From assembly GCA_028868235.1 (NCBI GenBank), contig JAGWUW010000008.1:1-20231 (forward strand): DNA of 20,231 nucleotides, written 5' to 3'. Source of the DNA: Betaproteobacteria bacterium (GTDB lineage: Bacteria > Pseudomonadota > Gammaproteobacteria > Burkholderiales > Rhodocyclaceae). Each line of letters opens with the position of its first letter. Within the stretch, counting starts at the first letter, position 1. Of the stretch, positions 1-5,608 are shown one piece after another. A program made the position numbers and the translations under genes. The notes under the pieces are model-generated. The model was not told the origin of the DNA, made no database searches, and saw nothing but the letters and a program-made list of their open reading frames with translations.

Positions 1-1490
1 AGGAACTCAGCCGTAAGGGTGAATCCGAGGCGTTCGCCGATCTCACCCAGCTTGATGCGAGTGCCGGTATCGTCTGACTGTGGAGGCGACGCCACGGTGC
101 GTGCGGCGACCTCTGCGGCGATGATTGGTGCGATGGTCTTAGAAGATGCCGCATCGTCAGATCGTTTCTGTTCTGCGACTTCCGATTCCTGTTTCTTGCG
201 AGCCTCATGCTCCGCGAAGGCGCTGATGCGCTGCTCAATCACAGCCAGTAGATCATCTGCATCCTTGATCGCCAGCATTCGATAGTCGGCGAAAAGGTGC
301 CGATGCTCTTCATGCTCCAGCAGGATGCGCAGGTTGCCGGCGATCTTGTCCGCAGCAGCAGAGGCGTCAATCTTCACCCGCGCAAGCTCGGTGTTGATGG
401 CGTTCTGGATGCTGGTCAGCGTCTTCAGGCCCTTGGCGGCGCCGTAGAAGTCGGCTGGAACGTCCGGCATGGTCATCGGAAGCTCGGCCGGGAACCGGCG
501 CGTCAGTTCGTCGCGGAAGGCGCGGAAACCTTCGATTCCTTTCTGGATGATGGCGTTCTTGCGGTTTTCCTTCTCGGCCTTGACGATCTTCTCGGCGGAC
601 AGCCGGGCCTGACGGGCAATCTCCCGAAGGTGCGATACGGTCTTGCGCAGAGTGTCGATGTCGGCGGCCTGGCCCAGTGCGTTGTCCTCTGCCGTGGTCA
701 GCGCATCCTCGGCCCGCTTCAGATCCTTCGCCTGGGCTTCCAGGGTGGCGAAGTCGTCATCCGTTTGCGGCTGCTTGTTTATCCGCTCCACATAGGCCTG
801 GAGGGCATCGCCAAAGGTGCGCAGATTGTCGGTGACGGCGATTGCGCCGGTGACATTCACCGACACGGCCGGCAGTTGCATCTGGGGCGCGGCGGTGGGC
901 GCCGGCACTACTTCAGGCGGGACGTATTCAGATAGGTCGGCGGAAAACTGATTCCACGCGGACTGAACCTGGATCATGTAGTCCGGGTCGCGTGGAACCC
1001 ACATCCAGGCGCAATGTTCCTGGGTTCCATCGCTTGTCATGAACATGCACCGCTCGGCGCCTGTCACCAACATGACTTGCTGAACCTGGGGCATGTGGTG
1101 ATCCGGGAGTATGCCTGCGGCGATGGACCTGGCTAGGTCGGCGTTCCATTGCTTATGCTCAAAGGCCACGTCTCCGAGCATGGTCAGGCCATCGCAGGAC
1201 GCGGACAGCTTTCCGTAGGACATGACTACCGGGTACAGTTCTTCCCCGATGATCCCCTCGGCGATGGCGCGGCCGCCAATTTCGGTTTCGTGGCCGCGAT
1301 CAAAGACGGCCTGAAGGGCCGGCGGGATTTCCTTTTCTTCTCCGGTAGCCTTGATCCGCAGCAGTTCGGCTCGTGACTGGTAGGGCGACAGATTCATACA
1401 GGCAGCAGCTTCGCTGGCGCCGAAATGTTCGCGGCGGAAGTTGTGCCACGATTGGCTTCCTTGTTGCAGGGTGTGCGTGATCCGGTCCAT
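1..1490 (-). CDS. YqaJ-type phage exonuclease with long C-terminal extension (3' end cut off by window edge)
   Basis: Probable 5'-3' double-strand exonuclease that makes single-stranded tails for the RecT/Bet protein encoded just upstream. The frame is open from ATG at 1490 to the window edge, giving 496 codons without a stop. Residues about 10-160 look like the YqaJ/lambda-exonuclease nuclease fold: GSQSWHNFRR near residue 11, RGHETE at 65-70, and D100 followed by E111 and K113, matching the D...ExK metal-binding pattern. Residues about 220-440 are rich in charged, helical, coiled-coil-like sequence that the core nuclease lacks. The last visible residues (LGEIGERLGF) look like a small C-terminal domain whose end is missing. 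AAGGA overlaps the recT stop codon and precedes the ATG by about 7 nt. The spacing to recT is 10 bp, so the two are probably co-translated. The nuclease call rests on motifs; the role of the extension is unknown. Confidence 0.85.
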   Translation of the reverse strand, partial: MDRITHTLQQGSQSWHNFRREHFGASEAAACMNLSPYQSRAELLRIKATGEEKEIPPALQAVFDRGHETEIGGRAIAEGIIGEELYPVVMSYGKLSASCDGLTMLGDVAFEHKQWNADLARSIAAGILPDHHMPQVQQVMLVTGAERCMFMTSDGTQEHCAWMWVPRDPDYMIQVQSAWNQFSADLSEYVPPEVVPAPTAAPQMQLPAVSVNVTGAIAVTDNLRTFGDALQAYVERINKQPQTDDDFATLEAQAKDLKRAEDALTTAEDNALGQAADIDTLRKTVSHLREIARQARLSAEKIVKAEKENRKNAIIQKGIEGFRAFRDELTRRFPAELPMTMPDVPADFYGAAKGLKTLTSIQNAINTELARVKIDASAAADKIAGNLRILLEHEEHRHLFADYRMLAIKDADDLLAVIEQRISAFAEHEARKKQESEVAEQKRSDDAASSKTIAPIIAAEVAARTVASPPQSDDTGTRIKLGEIGERLGFTLTAEF

Positions 1491-1500
1491 GATGGGTTCC

Positions 1501-2406
1501 TTATTGATTGGCCTCGGCAAGCTCTTTCGCCCTGGCTTCCTTGATCTCGGTTTCGGTCATTTCGCCAGTCGGCGGCGCAGGGTCGGCCGCTGCGCGGATT
1601 TCGGCTTTCTGCTCGTCGGACAGCAGACCCTTGGTGCTGACCATGGCGATGATCTGGTCGGGGGTTTTCTTTCCGGACTGGATCAGGCCGGCCCAGGCGG
1701 GCAGGTTCTTCTGGAAATCCTCATGCGGGTAGGGTGGGGTGGCTTTTTGTGCCTTACCGACGACTTCTCCGGTTGCCCCGTCGATGGTGGTTCCGGCGTA
1801 TTCCTCGTTAAGCGTCTTGCCTTCCATTTCATCGGCGGTCGGCTGTGACCCAATTTCTGGAAATGCGATGCGCAGGGCCTGTGCCTGGGCGCACTTGGCG
1901 AGTTGGGCATAGGGGCGGCGAGTCCACATAGCGTTTGGCGCGATGCTCTTATCCTGTCCGCCCTTGACCGCGTAGTTCTCTTTCCAGAACTCCCGTGCCG
2001 TGAATTCCGCAATCGTTCCATCCGGCAGCTTGCGCTTGACCGTCACGCGGCAATCCTTGGGATACGTGATCTGCACTCCGCCGATGTCCTCGGTCACATC
2101 GTTACCGAATTCCGGCTCAGACAGACCGGCAAGACAGCCAGACCGAGCGGCTTGCGTACGGTAGAGTCCAATGCCAGGCATGATCACGTCGCGCATGCAG
2201 CGGGCCTTGCTGTCCCAGATTGGCACGATATGGACGGGCTTTTGCATCGGGTCCAGTTGGGACGCCTTGCAGTAGTTGATCACTAGGGCGATGCTGTTTG
2301 GGTTCGCCCCCGGATAGAGGGAGTTTTCCAGCACCTGGATCAATTGCTCTTCATTCATTGACAGTGCCGGTAATCCAGGGGCCACTGCCGGAAGTGGTGC
2401 ATTCAT
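1501..2406 (-). CDS. RecT/Bet-family single-strand annealing protein
   Basis: Phage recombinase that anneals complementary single strands, acting with the neighbouring YqaJ-type exonuclease in recombination and possibly in genome circularisation or concatemer formation. The protein has 301 residues. Its N-terminal half shows the Bet/RecT pattern: NSIALVINYCKASQLDPMQK, then PVHIVPIWDSKARCMRDVIM and GIGLYRTQAA, followed by a basic WTRRPYAQLAKCAQAQALRIAFPEI segment read here as two adjacent blocks. This matches the family layout of a short helix, a core beta sheet and the QLAKxAxxxALR helix. The C-terminal quarter is acidic and Ala/Glu-rich, typical of the low-complexity tail of this family. ATG at 2406 was chosen because GAAAGGA lies just upstream; an in-frame TTG 33 bp further upstream has no such support. 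It is followed 10 bp later by the exonuclease gene. Confidence 0.9.
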   Translation of the reverse strand: MNAPLPAVAPGLPALSMNEEQLIQVLENSLYPGANPNSIALVINYCKASQLDPMQKPVHIVPIWDSKARCMRDVIMPGIGLYRTQAARSGCLAGLSEPEFGNDVTEDIGGVQITYPKDCRVTVKRKLPDGTIAEFTAREFWKENYAVKGGQDKSIAPNAMWTRRPYAQLAKCAQAQALRIAFPEIGSQPTADEMEGKTLNEEYAGTTIDGATGEVVGKAQKATPPYPHEDFQKNLPAWAGLIQSGKKTPDQIIAMVSTKGLLSDEQKAEIRAAADPAPPTGEMTETEIKEARAKELAEANQ

Positions 2407-2451
2407 GCTGCGTTCCTTTCTGCCGGGCGATCCCGGCAATGGTGGTGTTGG

Positions 2452-2637
2452 TTACGCCAGCCCGGCGTCAATCCGGGAAACGTCCCGGCGCAGTCGGTCG
2501 CGCTTCTGGCGAAGTGATCCAATGTCGGAGTGGATGCGGCAGCGCTGAATCTCCGCCTGCTCCAGATCAAACTCGGTCAGGAAGATTCGGGCGCGAACCA
2601 GGGCCTTGCGGATGAACTTCGGGATCAGGCGGCGCAT
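2452..2637 (-). CDS. Small basic helical protein, unknown function
   Basis: A 61-residue protein starting MRRLIPKFIRKALVRARIFL. The first 20 residues are strongly basic and could form an amphipathic helix. The rest (EQAEIQRCRIHSDIGSLRQKRDRL and onward) is heptad-like and probably a coiled coil. The ATG at 2637 overlaps the end of the preceding gene by 13 bp and has GGAGG 6-8 nt upstream inside that gene, which decides the start. Longer readings begin at a TTG with no ribosome-binding site. It lies directly ahead of recT in the leftward recombination operon, the position where lambdoid phages keep small accessory genes such as kil and gam-type modulators. No recognisable family motif supports naming it as one of these. 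Confidence 0.7.
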   Translation of the reverse strand: MRRLIPKFIRKALVRARIFLTEFDLEQAEIQRCRIHSDIGSLRQKRDRLRRDVSRIDAGLA

Positions 2638-2831
2638 TCTTCGTCCTCCAGGTGCTTGATGGCGCACCCCAGAATCCGGAACCAGCCGGGCATCCAAGCC
2701 GGGAGCCACGCAACACGCTCCCCGTCCGTGTAGAGCTTGCAATCGGCTCCGACATAGGGCGTGGCCATGGCTTCAGCAACGGCCTGACCGAAGTTCTCGC
2801 GGGCCGGGTAAATGACGGCGTGGGCGCTCAT
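2625..2831 (-). CDS. Small hypothetical phage protein (68 aa)
   Basis: Starts MSAHAVIYPARENFGQAVAE and contains a Trp-rich centre (AWLPAWMPGWFRILG), ending with an acidic EDEECAA tail. The ATG at 2831 forms an ATGA overlap with the stop of the pentapeptide-repeat gene, which fixes the start; AAGAAAGAAG lies upstream as a weak Shine-Dalgarno site. It has two Cys (one central, one near the end) but no clear metal-binding spacing. The Trp/Pro stretch is unusual for so short a protein and may be a membrane-surface or partner-binding patch; this is inference. No family is recognised. Confidence 0.7.
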   Translation of the reverse strand: MSAHAVIYPARENFGQAVAEAMATPYVGADCKLYTDGERVAWLPAWMPGWFRILGCAIKHLEDEECAA

Positions 2832-3382
2832 GCCGCTTCTTTCTTTGACTCGGACTCTTTTGGCGTCCAAATTTCGCAGTGCGCTTCAATCATCAGCAGC
2901 GCAGCTCGATATTCTTGGCTGTGGTCGTTATCCTTGTGAGTGCTGGCCAGTTTCAACTCAAATTCGCCTTTCGTGCCGAAGAAACATCCGGCACGGATTC
3001 GCAACCCATTGTCGGTGATATAGGATACTAAATAGGCGGAGCGTGACCCAATGGGACCGATTTGCAGGATTGGGCGCTCACCAATCAGGCGAGTGCCACC
3101 GTCGAGGTAGGCCCCGGCGAGGTTGGCCCCGGCGAGGTAGGCCCCGGCGAGGTAGGCCCCGGCGAGGTAGGCCCCGGCGAGGTTGGCCCCGTCGAGGTTG
3201 GCCCTGGCGAGGTTGGCCCTGGCGAGGTTGGCCCCGTCGAGGTTGGCCCTGGCGAGGTTGGCCCCGTCGAGGTTGGCCCTGGCAGAGACTGCCGCTTCCA
3301 ACGTAATGCGTATGGAGTTGTTTTCCCTGTCATGCTTAAAAAGCACATTGCCGGTAATCCAGCATTTGATTTCAACTCTCAT
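2828..3382 (-). CDS. Pentapeptide-repeat protein with unknown C-terminal domain
   Basis: A 184-residue protein. Residues 1-35 form a short N-terminal module. Residues 36-95 are 12 uninterrupted A(N/Y)L(D/A)(G/R) pentapeptides, enough for three full coils of a right-handed quadrilateral beta helix of the pentapeptide-repeat family. Residues 96-184 form a second domain (RPILQIGPIGSRSAYLVSYI onward) with a charged KESESKKEAA tail. Some family members mimic B-form DNA and act on gyrase (MfpA, Qnr), but those have more coils and a dimerisation helix, so the function here is open. ATG at 3382 was chosen over the one at 3394 because GGGAGG lies right before it and because it forms an ATGA overlap with the upstream gene. 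The repeat DNA is nearly identical from unit to unit, suggesting recent expansion. Its place beside recombination genes suggests a nucleic-acid-related or host-modulating role. Confidence 0.88.
   Translation of the reverse strand: MRVEIKCWITGNVLFKHDRENNSIRITLEAAVSARANLDGANLARANLDGANLARANLARANLDGANLAGAYLAGAYLAGAYLAGANLAGAYLDGGTRLIGERPILQIGPIGSRSAYLVSYITDNGLRIRAGCFFGTKGEFELKLASTHKDNDHSQEYRAALLMIEAHCEIWTPKESESKKEAA
3098..3277. repeat. Tandem 15-bp repeats encoding 12 pentapeptides
   Basis: Twelve consecutive 15-bp units of the type GAGGTTGGCCCCGGC (plus strand), differing mainly at GTT/GTA (Asn/Tyr) and at the Asp/Ala and Gly/Arg codons. The copies are close to identical at DNA level, so length change by slippage or unequal recombination is likely. 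They have no spacers and keep the reading frame, so they are coding repeats and not a CRISPR. Confidence 0.9.
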
Positions 3383-3540
3383 ACTCCCTCCCATTCGTCC
3401 AAGGCGATTCTGGCCGCTTCGTCCTGGCCCATTTCGTAGCCGGCGTCCTGGCGGATTTCTGCCATTCGGGATTCGATGAACTGCGCCCGGATGGCGGCTT
3501 CGAACTGGTCGGGCGTCGGGGTAGGGGATGTGTAGGTCAT
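3379..3540 (-). CDS. Small hypothetical protein (53 aa)
   Basis: A short gene read as MTYTSPTPTPDQFEAAIRAQ and ending EWEGV. A Thr/Pro-rich start is followed by one or two amphipathic helices with many charged residues (FIESRMAEIRQDAGYEMGQD). The start is fixed by a TGATG overlap with the stop of the gene at 3540-3863, and its stop overlaps the next ATG (ATGA). Both junctions point to translational coupling, which is the main reason to believe so short an ORF. Short acidic helical proteins like this are common in phage early operons. No function can be assigned. Confidence 0.7.
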   Translation of the reverse strand: MTYTSPTPTPDQFEAAIRAQFIESRMAEIRQDAGYEMGQDEAARIALDEWEGV

Positions 3541-3863
3541 CACGCGGCCCTCGCTTTCAGGGCGGCGTAGGCGTAGGGCTGGGCGATCCGCTCGAACTCA
3601 CTGACCAGCCGATTCACCGCCACGGCCACGGCTATCGATGTTCCGGTGGTGGTCTTCCGCTGATAGAGGAGGTTGGCCAGATCGTCGATCAGTGCGCCAT
3701 CCGTTCCGTCGGCCAGGGCCTCGCGAATCACGGTCGCGATGCGCGCTGGCTCATTCTCGATGTCGTCGATTTCATGTTCGACGGCCAGAACCAGCGCATC
3801 GGCTCTGGCATCCGCCCGTTCGCCGGCCAGATCTTCGCCGTTGCTCCAGTAACCTGCTTTCAT
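3540..3863 (-). CDS. Hypothetical early protein (107 aa)
   Basis: Starts MKAGYWSNGEDLAGERADAR. It is acidic, Ala-rich and predicted mostly helical, with a centre reading VEHEIDDIENEPARIATVIR and a hydrophobic GTSIAVAVAVNRLV stretch before the C-terminus. That stretch is short and flanked by charges, so a membrane segment is unlikely. GGGGTGG lies 5-6 nt upstream of the ATG. It is the first well-supported gene of the leftward early operon, about 140 bp downstream of the predicted promoter. In many lambdoid phages this place is held by immunity or early anti-host genes, but I see no helix-turn-helix or other diagnostic motif here. Confidence 0.75.
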   Translation of the reverse strand: MKAGYWSNGEDLAGERADARADALVLAVEHEIDDIENEPARIATVIREALADGTDGALIDDLANLLYQRKTTTGTSIAVAVAVNRLVSEFERIAQPYAYAALKARAA

Positions 3864-3878
3864 GATCCACCCCCATGT

Positions 3879-4001
3879 TCATTTCTGAATTCCCGGTAGT
3901 GTCGTCTTCGGCTCACGGTATCGGCGGTGCCATTGACCTGTATTGCCTGGACTGACTGCGGAACTCGTCCGTTTTGCCGGGGCCGCGTTGTGTTGCGGCA
4001 T
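3879..4001 (-). CDS. Possible leaderless 40-residue peptide at the head of the leftward operon
   Basis: An ORF beginning MPQHNAAPAKRTSSAVSPGN and ending TTLPGIQK. It is basic and probably disordered. Its ATG at 4001 lies exactly 7 nt after the predicted -10 box (TATAGT) of the leftward promoter, so the transcript would begin at or within a base or two of the AUG, with no room for a ribosome-binding site. The same geometry occurs on the rightward side. The stop lies 15 bp before the ATG of the next gene. Support is positional only; the alternative is an untranslated leader of about 140 nt. Confidence 0.35.
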   Translation of the reverse strand: MPQHNAAPAKRTSSAVSPGNTGQWHRRYREPKTTLPGIQK

Positions 4002-4008
4002 GGGTTGA

Positions 4009-4036
4009 ACTATACGCTATGGAATTAGCTTGTCAA
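4009..4036 (-). promoter_or_regulatory. Predicted leftward early promoter
   Basis: On the minus strand TTGACA (4036-4031) is separated by 16 bp from TATAGT (4014-4009). The -35 box is perfect and the -10 box matches 5 of 6. Transcription would start near 4001-4003 and drive the leftward recombination operon. The spacer holds the dyad at 4016-4029. Confidence 0.75.
4016..4029. promoter_or_regulatory. Candidate operator dyad in leftward promoter
   Basis: GCTA-N6-TAGC inverted repeat lying wholly between the -35 and -10 boxes. On the minus strand the AATTCC it contains sits at the same spacer offset as AATTCC in the rightward promoter, suggesting that one repressor reads both. Confidence 0.4.
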
Positions 4037-4060
4037 TGCCCGGCAGAATTCGCAATCTAT

Positions 4061-4088
4061 TTGACAATCGAATTCCGATTGATATACT
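4061..4088 (+). promoter_or_regulatory. Predicted rightward early promoter
   Basis: TTGACA (4061-4066), 16-bp spacer, TATACT (4083-4088). The -35 is perfect and the -10 matches 5 of 6. The predicted start of transcription falls at about 4095-4096, which is the ATG of the HTH gene. It would drive the rightward early operon. Confidence 0.78.
4066..4080. promoter_or_regulatory. Candidate operator dyad in rightward promoter
   Basis: AATCG-AATTC-CGATT, a 15-bp inverted repeat with a 5-bp centre between the -35 and -10 boxes. A bound repressor would block RNA polymerase. A third AATTC lies between the two promoters at 4047-4051. Confidence 0.5.
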
Positions 4089-4095
4089 GGCCCCC

Positions 4096-4299
4096 ATGGA
4101 CAAGCCAAACAAAATAATCTCAAAGCTCAACGCTATTGGCTACAGCGATACGGCAATCGCCGATGCTGTCGGTAGCAATCAGCCCACAATCTGGAAACTC
4201 CGGACATACCCTGAGAGGGAGTGTCGGAGCAACCTCTATATTGCTCTGGCTATGATGCTGCAGGGCCAGACTAAATCAAAACGCCGGCGGAGGAAATAG
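4096..4299 (+). CDS. Cro/CI-like helix-turn-helix regulator, probably translated from a leaderless mRNA
   Basis: A 67-residue protein, the size of Cro proteins. Residues about 5-40 form a likely helix-turn-helix: IISKLNAIGYSDTAIADAVG then SNQPTIWKLRTYPER, where the second half would be the recognition helix. The C-terminus is very basic (KSKRRRRK). It probably binds the operators in the adjoining divergent promoter region and sets early transcription. ATG at 4096 is preferred because it lies 7 nt after the -10 box and fits the homology. In-frame upstream starts (TTG 4030, ATG 4036) would lie upstream of the promoter and would add a segment without HTH character. No Shine-Dalgarno sequence precedes the ATG (GGCCCCC), consistent with leaderless initiation as known for lambda cI from PRM. 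Whether it acts as Cro or as the lysogenic repressor is unknown. Confidence 0.75.
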   Translation: MDKPNKIISKLNAIGYSDTAIADAVGSNQPTIWKLRTYPERECRSNLYIALAMMLQGQTKSKRRRRK

Positions 4300-4303
4300 C
4301 ATC

Positions 4304-4498
4304 ATGGTGGATTATGTTATGTCGCCTAACACTTTGGCGCGGTATCGCGATGAAACCGCCACGATGACGCCGTACCTGTTCCCAAAAACGCAATTCTGCA
4401 CGGTCTGTAACAAGCGGCATACGTTTGCCCAGTTCGCAAGCGTGAAATCCACAATCTGCAAGCGGATGGGCGGGAAGTTAGCCTGTTCCCCGAACTGA
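4304..4498 (+). CDS. Small Cys-containing protein, possible zinc-binding
   Basis: A 64-residue protein beginning MVDYVMSPNTLARYRDETAT. The C-terminal half has a CxxC knuckle (FCTVCNKRH) followed by two further Cys (STICKRM, KLACSPN), giving four Cys that could hold one zinc ion. GGAGG overlaps the end of the HTH gene about 10 nt ahead of the ATG; an alternative ATG five codons downstream is also possible. It is the second gene of the rightward operon. That position often carries an antiterminator or a cII-like activator in lambdoid phages, but no such motif is visible, so the function is unknown. Confidence 0.65.
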   Translation: MVDYVMSPNTLARYRDETATMTPYLFPKTQFCTVCNKRHTFAQFASVKSTICKRMGGKLACSPN

Positions 4499-4515
4499 AC
4501 AAAGGAAGCCGGGCC

Positions 4516-4647
4516 GTGAAAATCCTGTCTCCGGTTGAAATCTCGATGCTCTATATCGCGTTGCTCTGGCCGCGCAGAGCATCCAGAGGAGCTCGCGGCG
4601 TAATCCGTGCCTATATCCGGAATATCAGAACGCTGAGGGAGAAATGA
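4516..4647 (+). CDS. Very small hypothetical protein (43 aa, GTG start)
   Basis: Starts at GTG (reads M-KILSPVEISMLYIALLWP) and ends TLREK. The first half is hydrophobic and the second half strongly basic with many Arg, giving an amphipathic small protein that might touch membrane or nucleic acid. AAAGGAAG lies 8 nt before the GTG. Its stop overlaps the ATG of the next gene (ATGA). The good ribosome-binding site and the coupling are the reasons to accept it; no family is recognised. Confidence 0.55.
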   Translation: MKILSPVEISMLYIALLWPRRASRGARGVIRAYIRNIRTLREK

Positions 4648-4814
4648 TGCCGATTTCTGCCGCGATCCATGAGTTAAGGATCAAGGCCGTCCTGCGGCTG
4701 TTCCTGGCAGCCTATCGCCTTCAGCGGTGGGCGAGTGATGAGCATAAGCGTCTGATCTCCCTACGGAGCGATGCCCAAGTCGAACGCATGGAACGGAAGG
4801 CGGGGATTCGGTAA
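4644..4814 (+). CDS. Small basic helical protein (56 aa)
   Basis: Begins MMPISAAIHELRIKAVLRLF and continues as an Arg/Lys-rich amphipathic helix (AAYRLQRWASDEHKRLISLR). Two tandem ATG codons (4644 and 4647) are possible starts; GAGGGAG lies just upstream. The first overlaps the previous stop as ATGA. The stop overlaps the start of the replication initiator as TAATG. It fills the gap without spacer, as expected for a coupled early phage gene. Function unknown. Confidence 0.6.
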   Translation: MMPISAAIHELRIKAVLRLFLAAYRLQRWASDEHKRLISLRSDAQVERMERKAGIR

Positions 4815-5608
4815 TGGCTCGCGCTAGAAACATCAAGCCCGGATTCTTCACAAATGACAAGCTTGCAGAGTGCCAGCCTCTGGCAAGGCTGCTATTTCAG
4901 GGTCTCTGGTGTCACGCAGACAGAGAGGGGAGGATAGAAGATCGTCCCAAGAAGTTCAAAGCCGAAATTCTCCCTTACGATGATTGCGACACTGAAAAGC
5001 TTCTGCAAGAGCTTGAAAGTCAAGGCTTTGTAATCAGGTATTCGCATGGTGAAAAACGGTATTTGCAGGTGGTTAATTTCTGCAAGCACCAGAATCCCCA
5101 CGTAAAAGAACAGGCTAGCGAGATACCGGCACCATGCAAGCACGGTGCAAGTACGGTGCAAGCACCGGATATGCACAGTTCTTGCCCGGCTGATTCCCTT
5201 AACCTGATTCCTGATTCCATAGAAAACACTTTCGTCGCCAGCGATGCTGACGACGCCTCTGCCGGAAAAGAAAAAACTATTGATTCGTGCCCGCATCAGG
5301 AAATCATTTCCCTGTACGCAGAAATTCTTCCAGAGCTTCCTCAGCCGAGGATATGGGACGGAGCAAGAGCTAAGAGCCTGACAGCCAGGTGGCGCTGGGT
5401 TCTTGCAGACCTGAAATCGAAAGGAAAGCCCGCGGAGCGCGAAAATGGATTAGACTTTTTCCGTCGGATGTTCTGTTACATCCGAGATTCGGATTTCCTG
5501 ATGGGTCGGGCGGGGAGATGGTCAGCGGATTTGGGCTGGATCGTCAAGGCAGAGCCGTTCGCCAAGATCCTTCAGGGGAATTACGAGAACAAGCAGGAGT
5601 CTGCATGA
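4814..5608 (+). CDS. Lambda-O-like phage replication initiator (winged-helix protein)
   Basis: A 264-residue protein. Residues 1-100 form a compact N-terminal domain (NIKPGFFTNDKLAECQPLAR, LLFQGLWCHADREGRIEDRP, then LPYDD and CKHQNPHVKE) of the type found at the start of phage replication initiators, with a winged-helix fold for DNA binding. Residues about 101-155 are a disordered, low-complexity linker. The C-terminal domain (LTARWRW...DFFRRMFCYIRDSDFLMGR, then DLGWIVKAEPFAKILQGNYE) resembles the domain by which such proteins recruit the helicase. The gene carries three iterons in its linker-coding part, as lambda O does. It probably binds them and loads the DnaB-type helicase encoded three genes downstream; no separate P/DnaC-like loader is visible. 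The start is fixed by the TAATG overlap. Confidence 0.8.
   Translation: MARARNIKPGFFTNDKLAECQPLARLLFQGLWCHADREGRIEDRPKKFKAEILPYDDCDTEKLLQELESQGFVIRYSHGEKRYLQVVNFCKHQNPHVKEQASEIPAPCKHGASTVQAPDMHSSCPADSLNLIPDSIENTFVASDADDASAGKEKTIDSCPHQEIISLYAEILPELPQPRIWDGARAKSLTARWRWVLADLKSKGKPAERENGLDFFRRMFCYIRDSDFLMGRAGRWSADLGWIVKAEPFAKILQGNYENKQESA
5135..5167 (+). repeat. Three 11-bp iterons, candidate replication origin inside the initiator gene
   Basis: Head-to-tail units TGCAAGCACGG (5135-5145), TGCAAGTACGG (5146-5156) and TGCAAGCACCG (5157-5167). Each contains an imperfect GTGC-AA-GCAC dyad. They lie in the part of the gene coding for the linker (residues about 108-118), as the lambda origin iterons lie in the O gene. 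A/T-richer stretches follow at about 5195-5235 and 5265-5290 and could be the unwinding element. Confidence 0.6.

Noticed and set aside
297..935. Long plus-strand open frame opposite the exonuclease
   Set aside because: Low-complexity Gly/Leu/Val sequence, no ribosome-binding site; it is the antisense of a well-supported YqaJ gene.
928..1149. Minus-strand 73-codon frame in the exonuclease region
   Set aside because: Out-of-frame shadow of the exonuclease gene on the same strand.
3098..3277. CRISPR-like tandem repeats
   Set aside because: Units are 15 bp with no spacers and encode in-frame pentapeptides.
3043..3439. Repetitive plus-strand frames (RGWP- and EVGPG-type repeats) opposite the pentapeptide gene
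   Set aside because: Any frame across a 15-bp repeat without stops stays open and looks repetitive; no start site, and the minus-strand product is a known fold.
4030..4095. Upstream extension of the HTH gene from TTG 4030 or ATG 4036
   Set aside because: It would contain the -35 and -10 boxes of its own promoter and adds no HTH-type sequence.
5389..5604. 72-codon N-terminal extension of the SNF2 helicase
   Set aside because: Lies in the replication initiator gene; the ATGA overlap and AGGAG support 5605.
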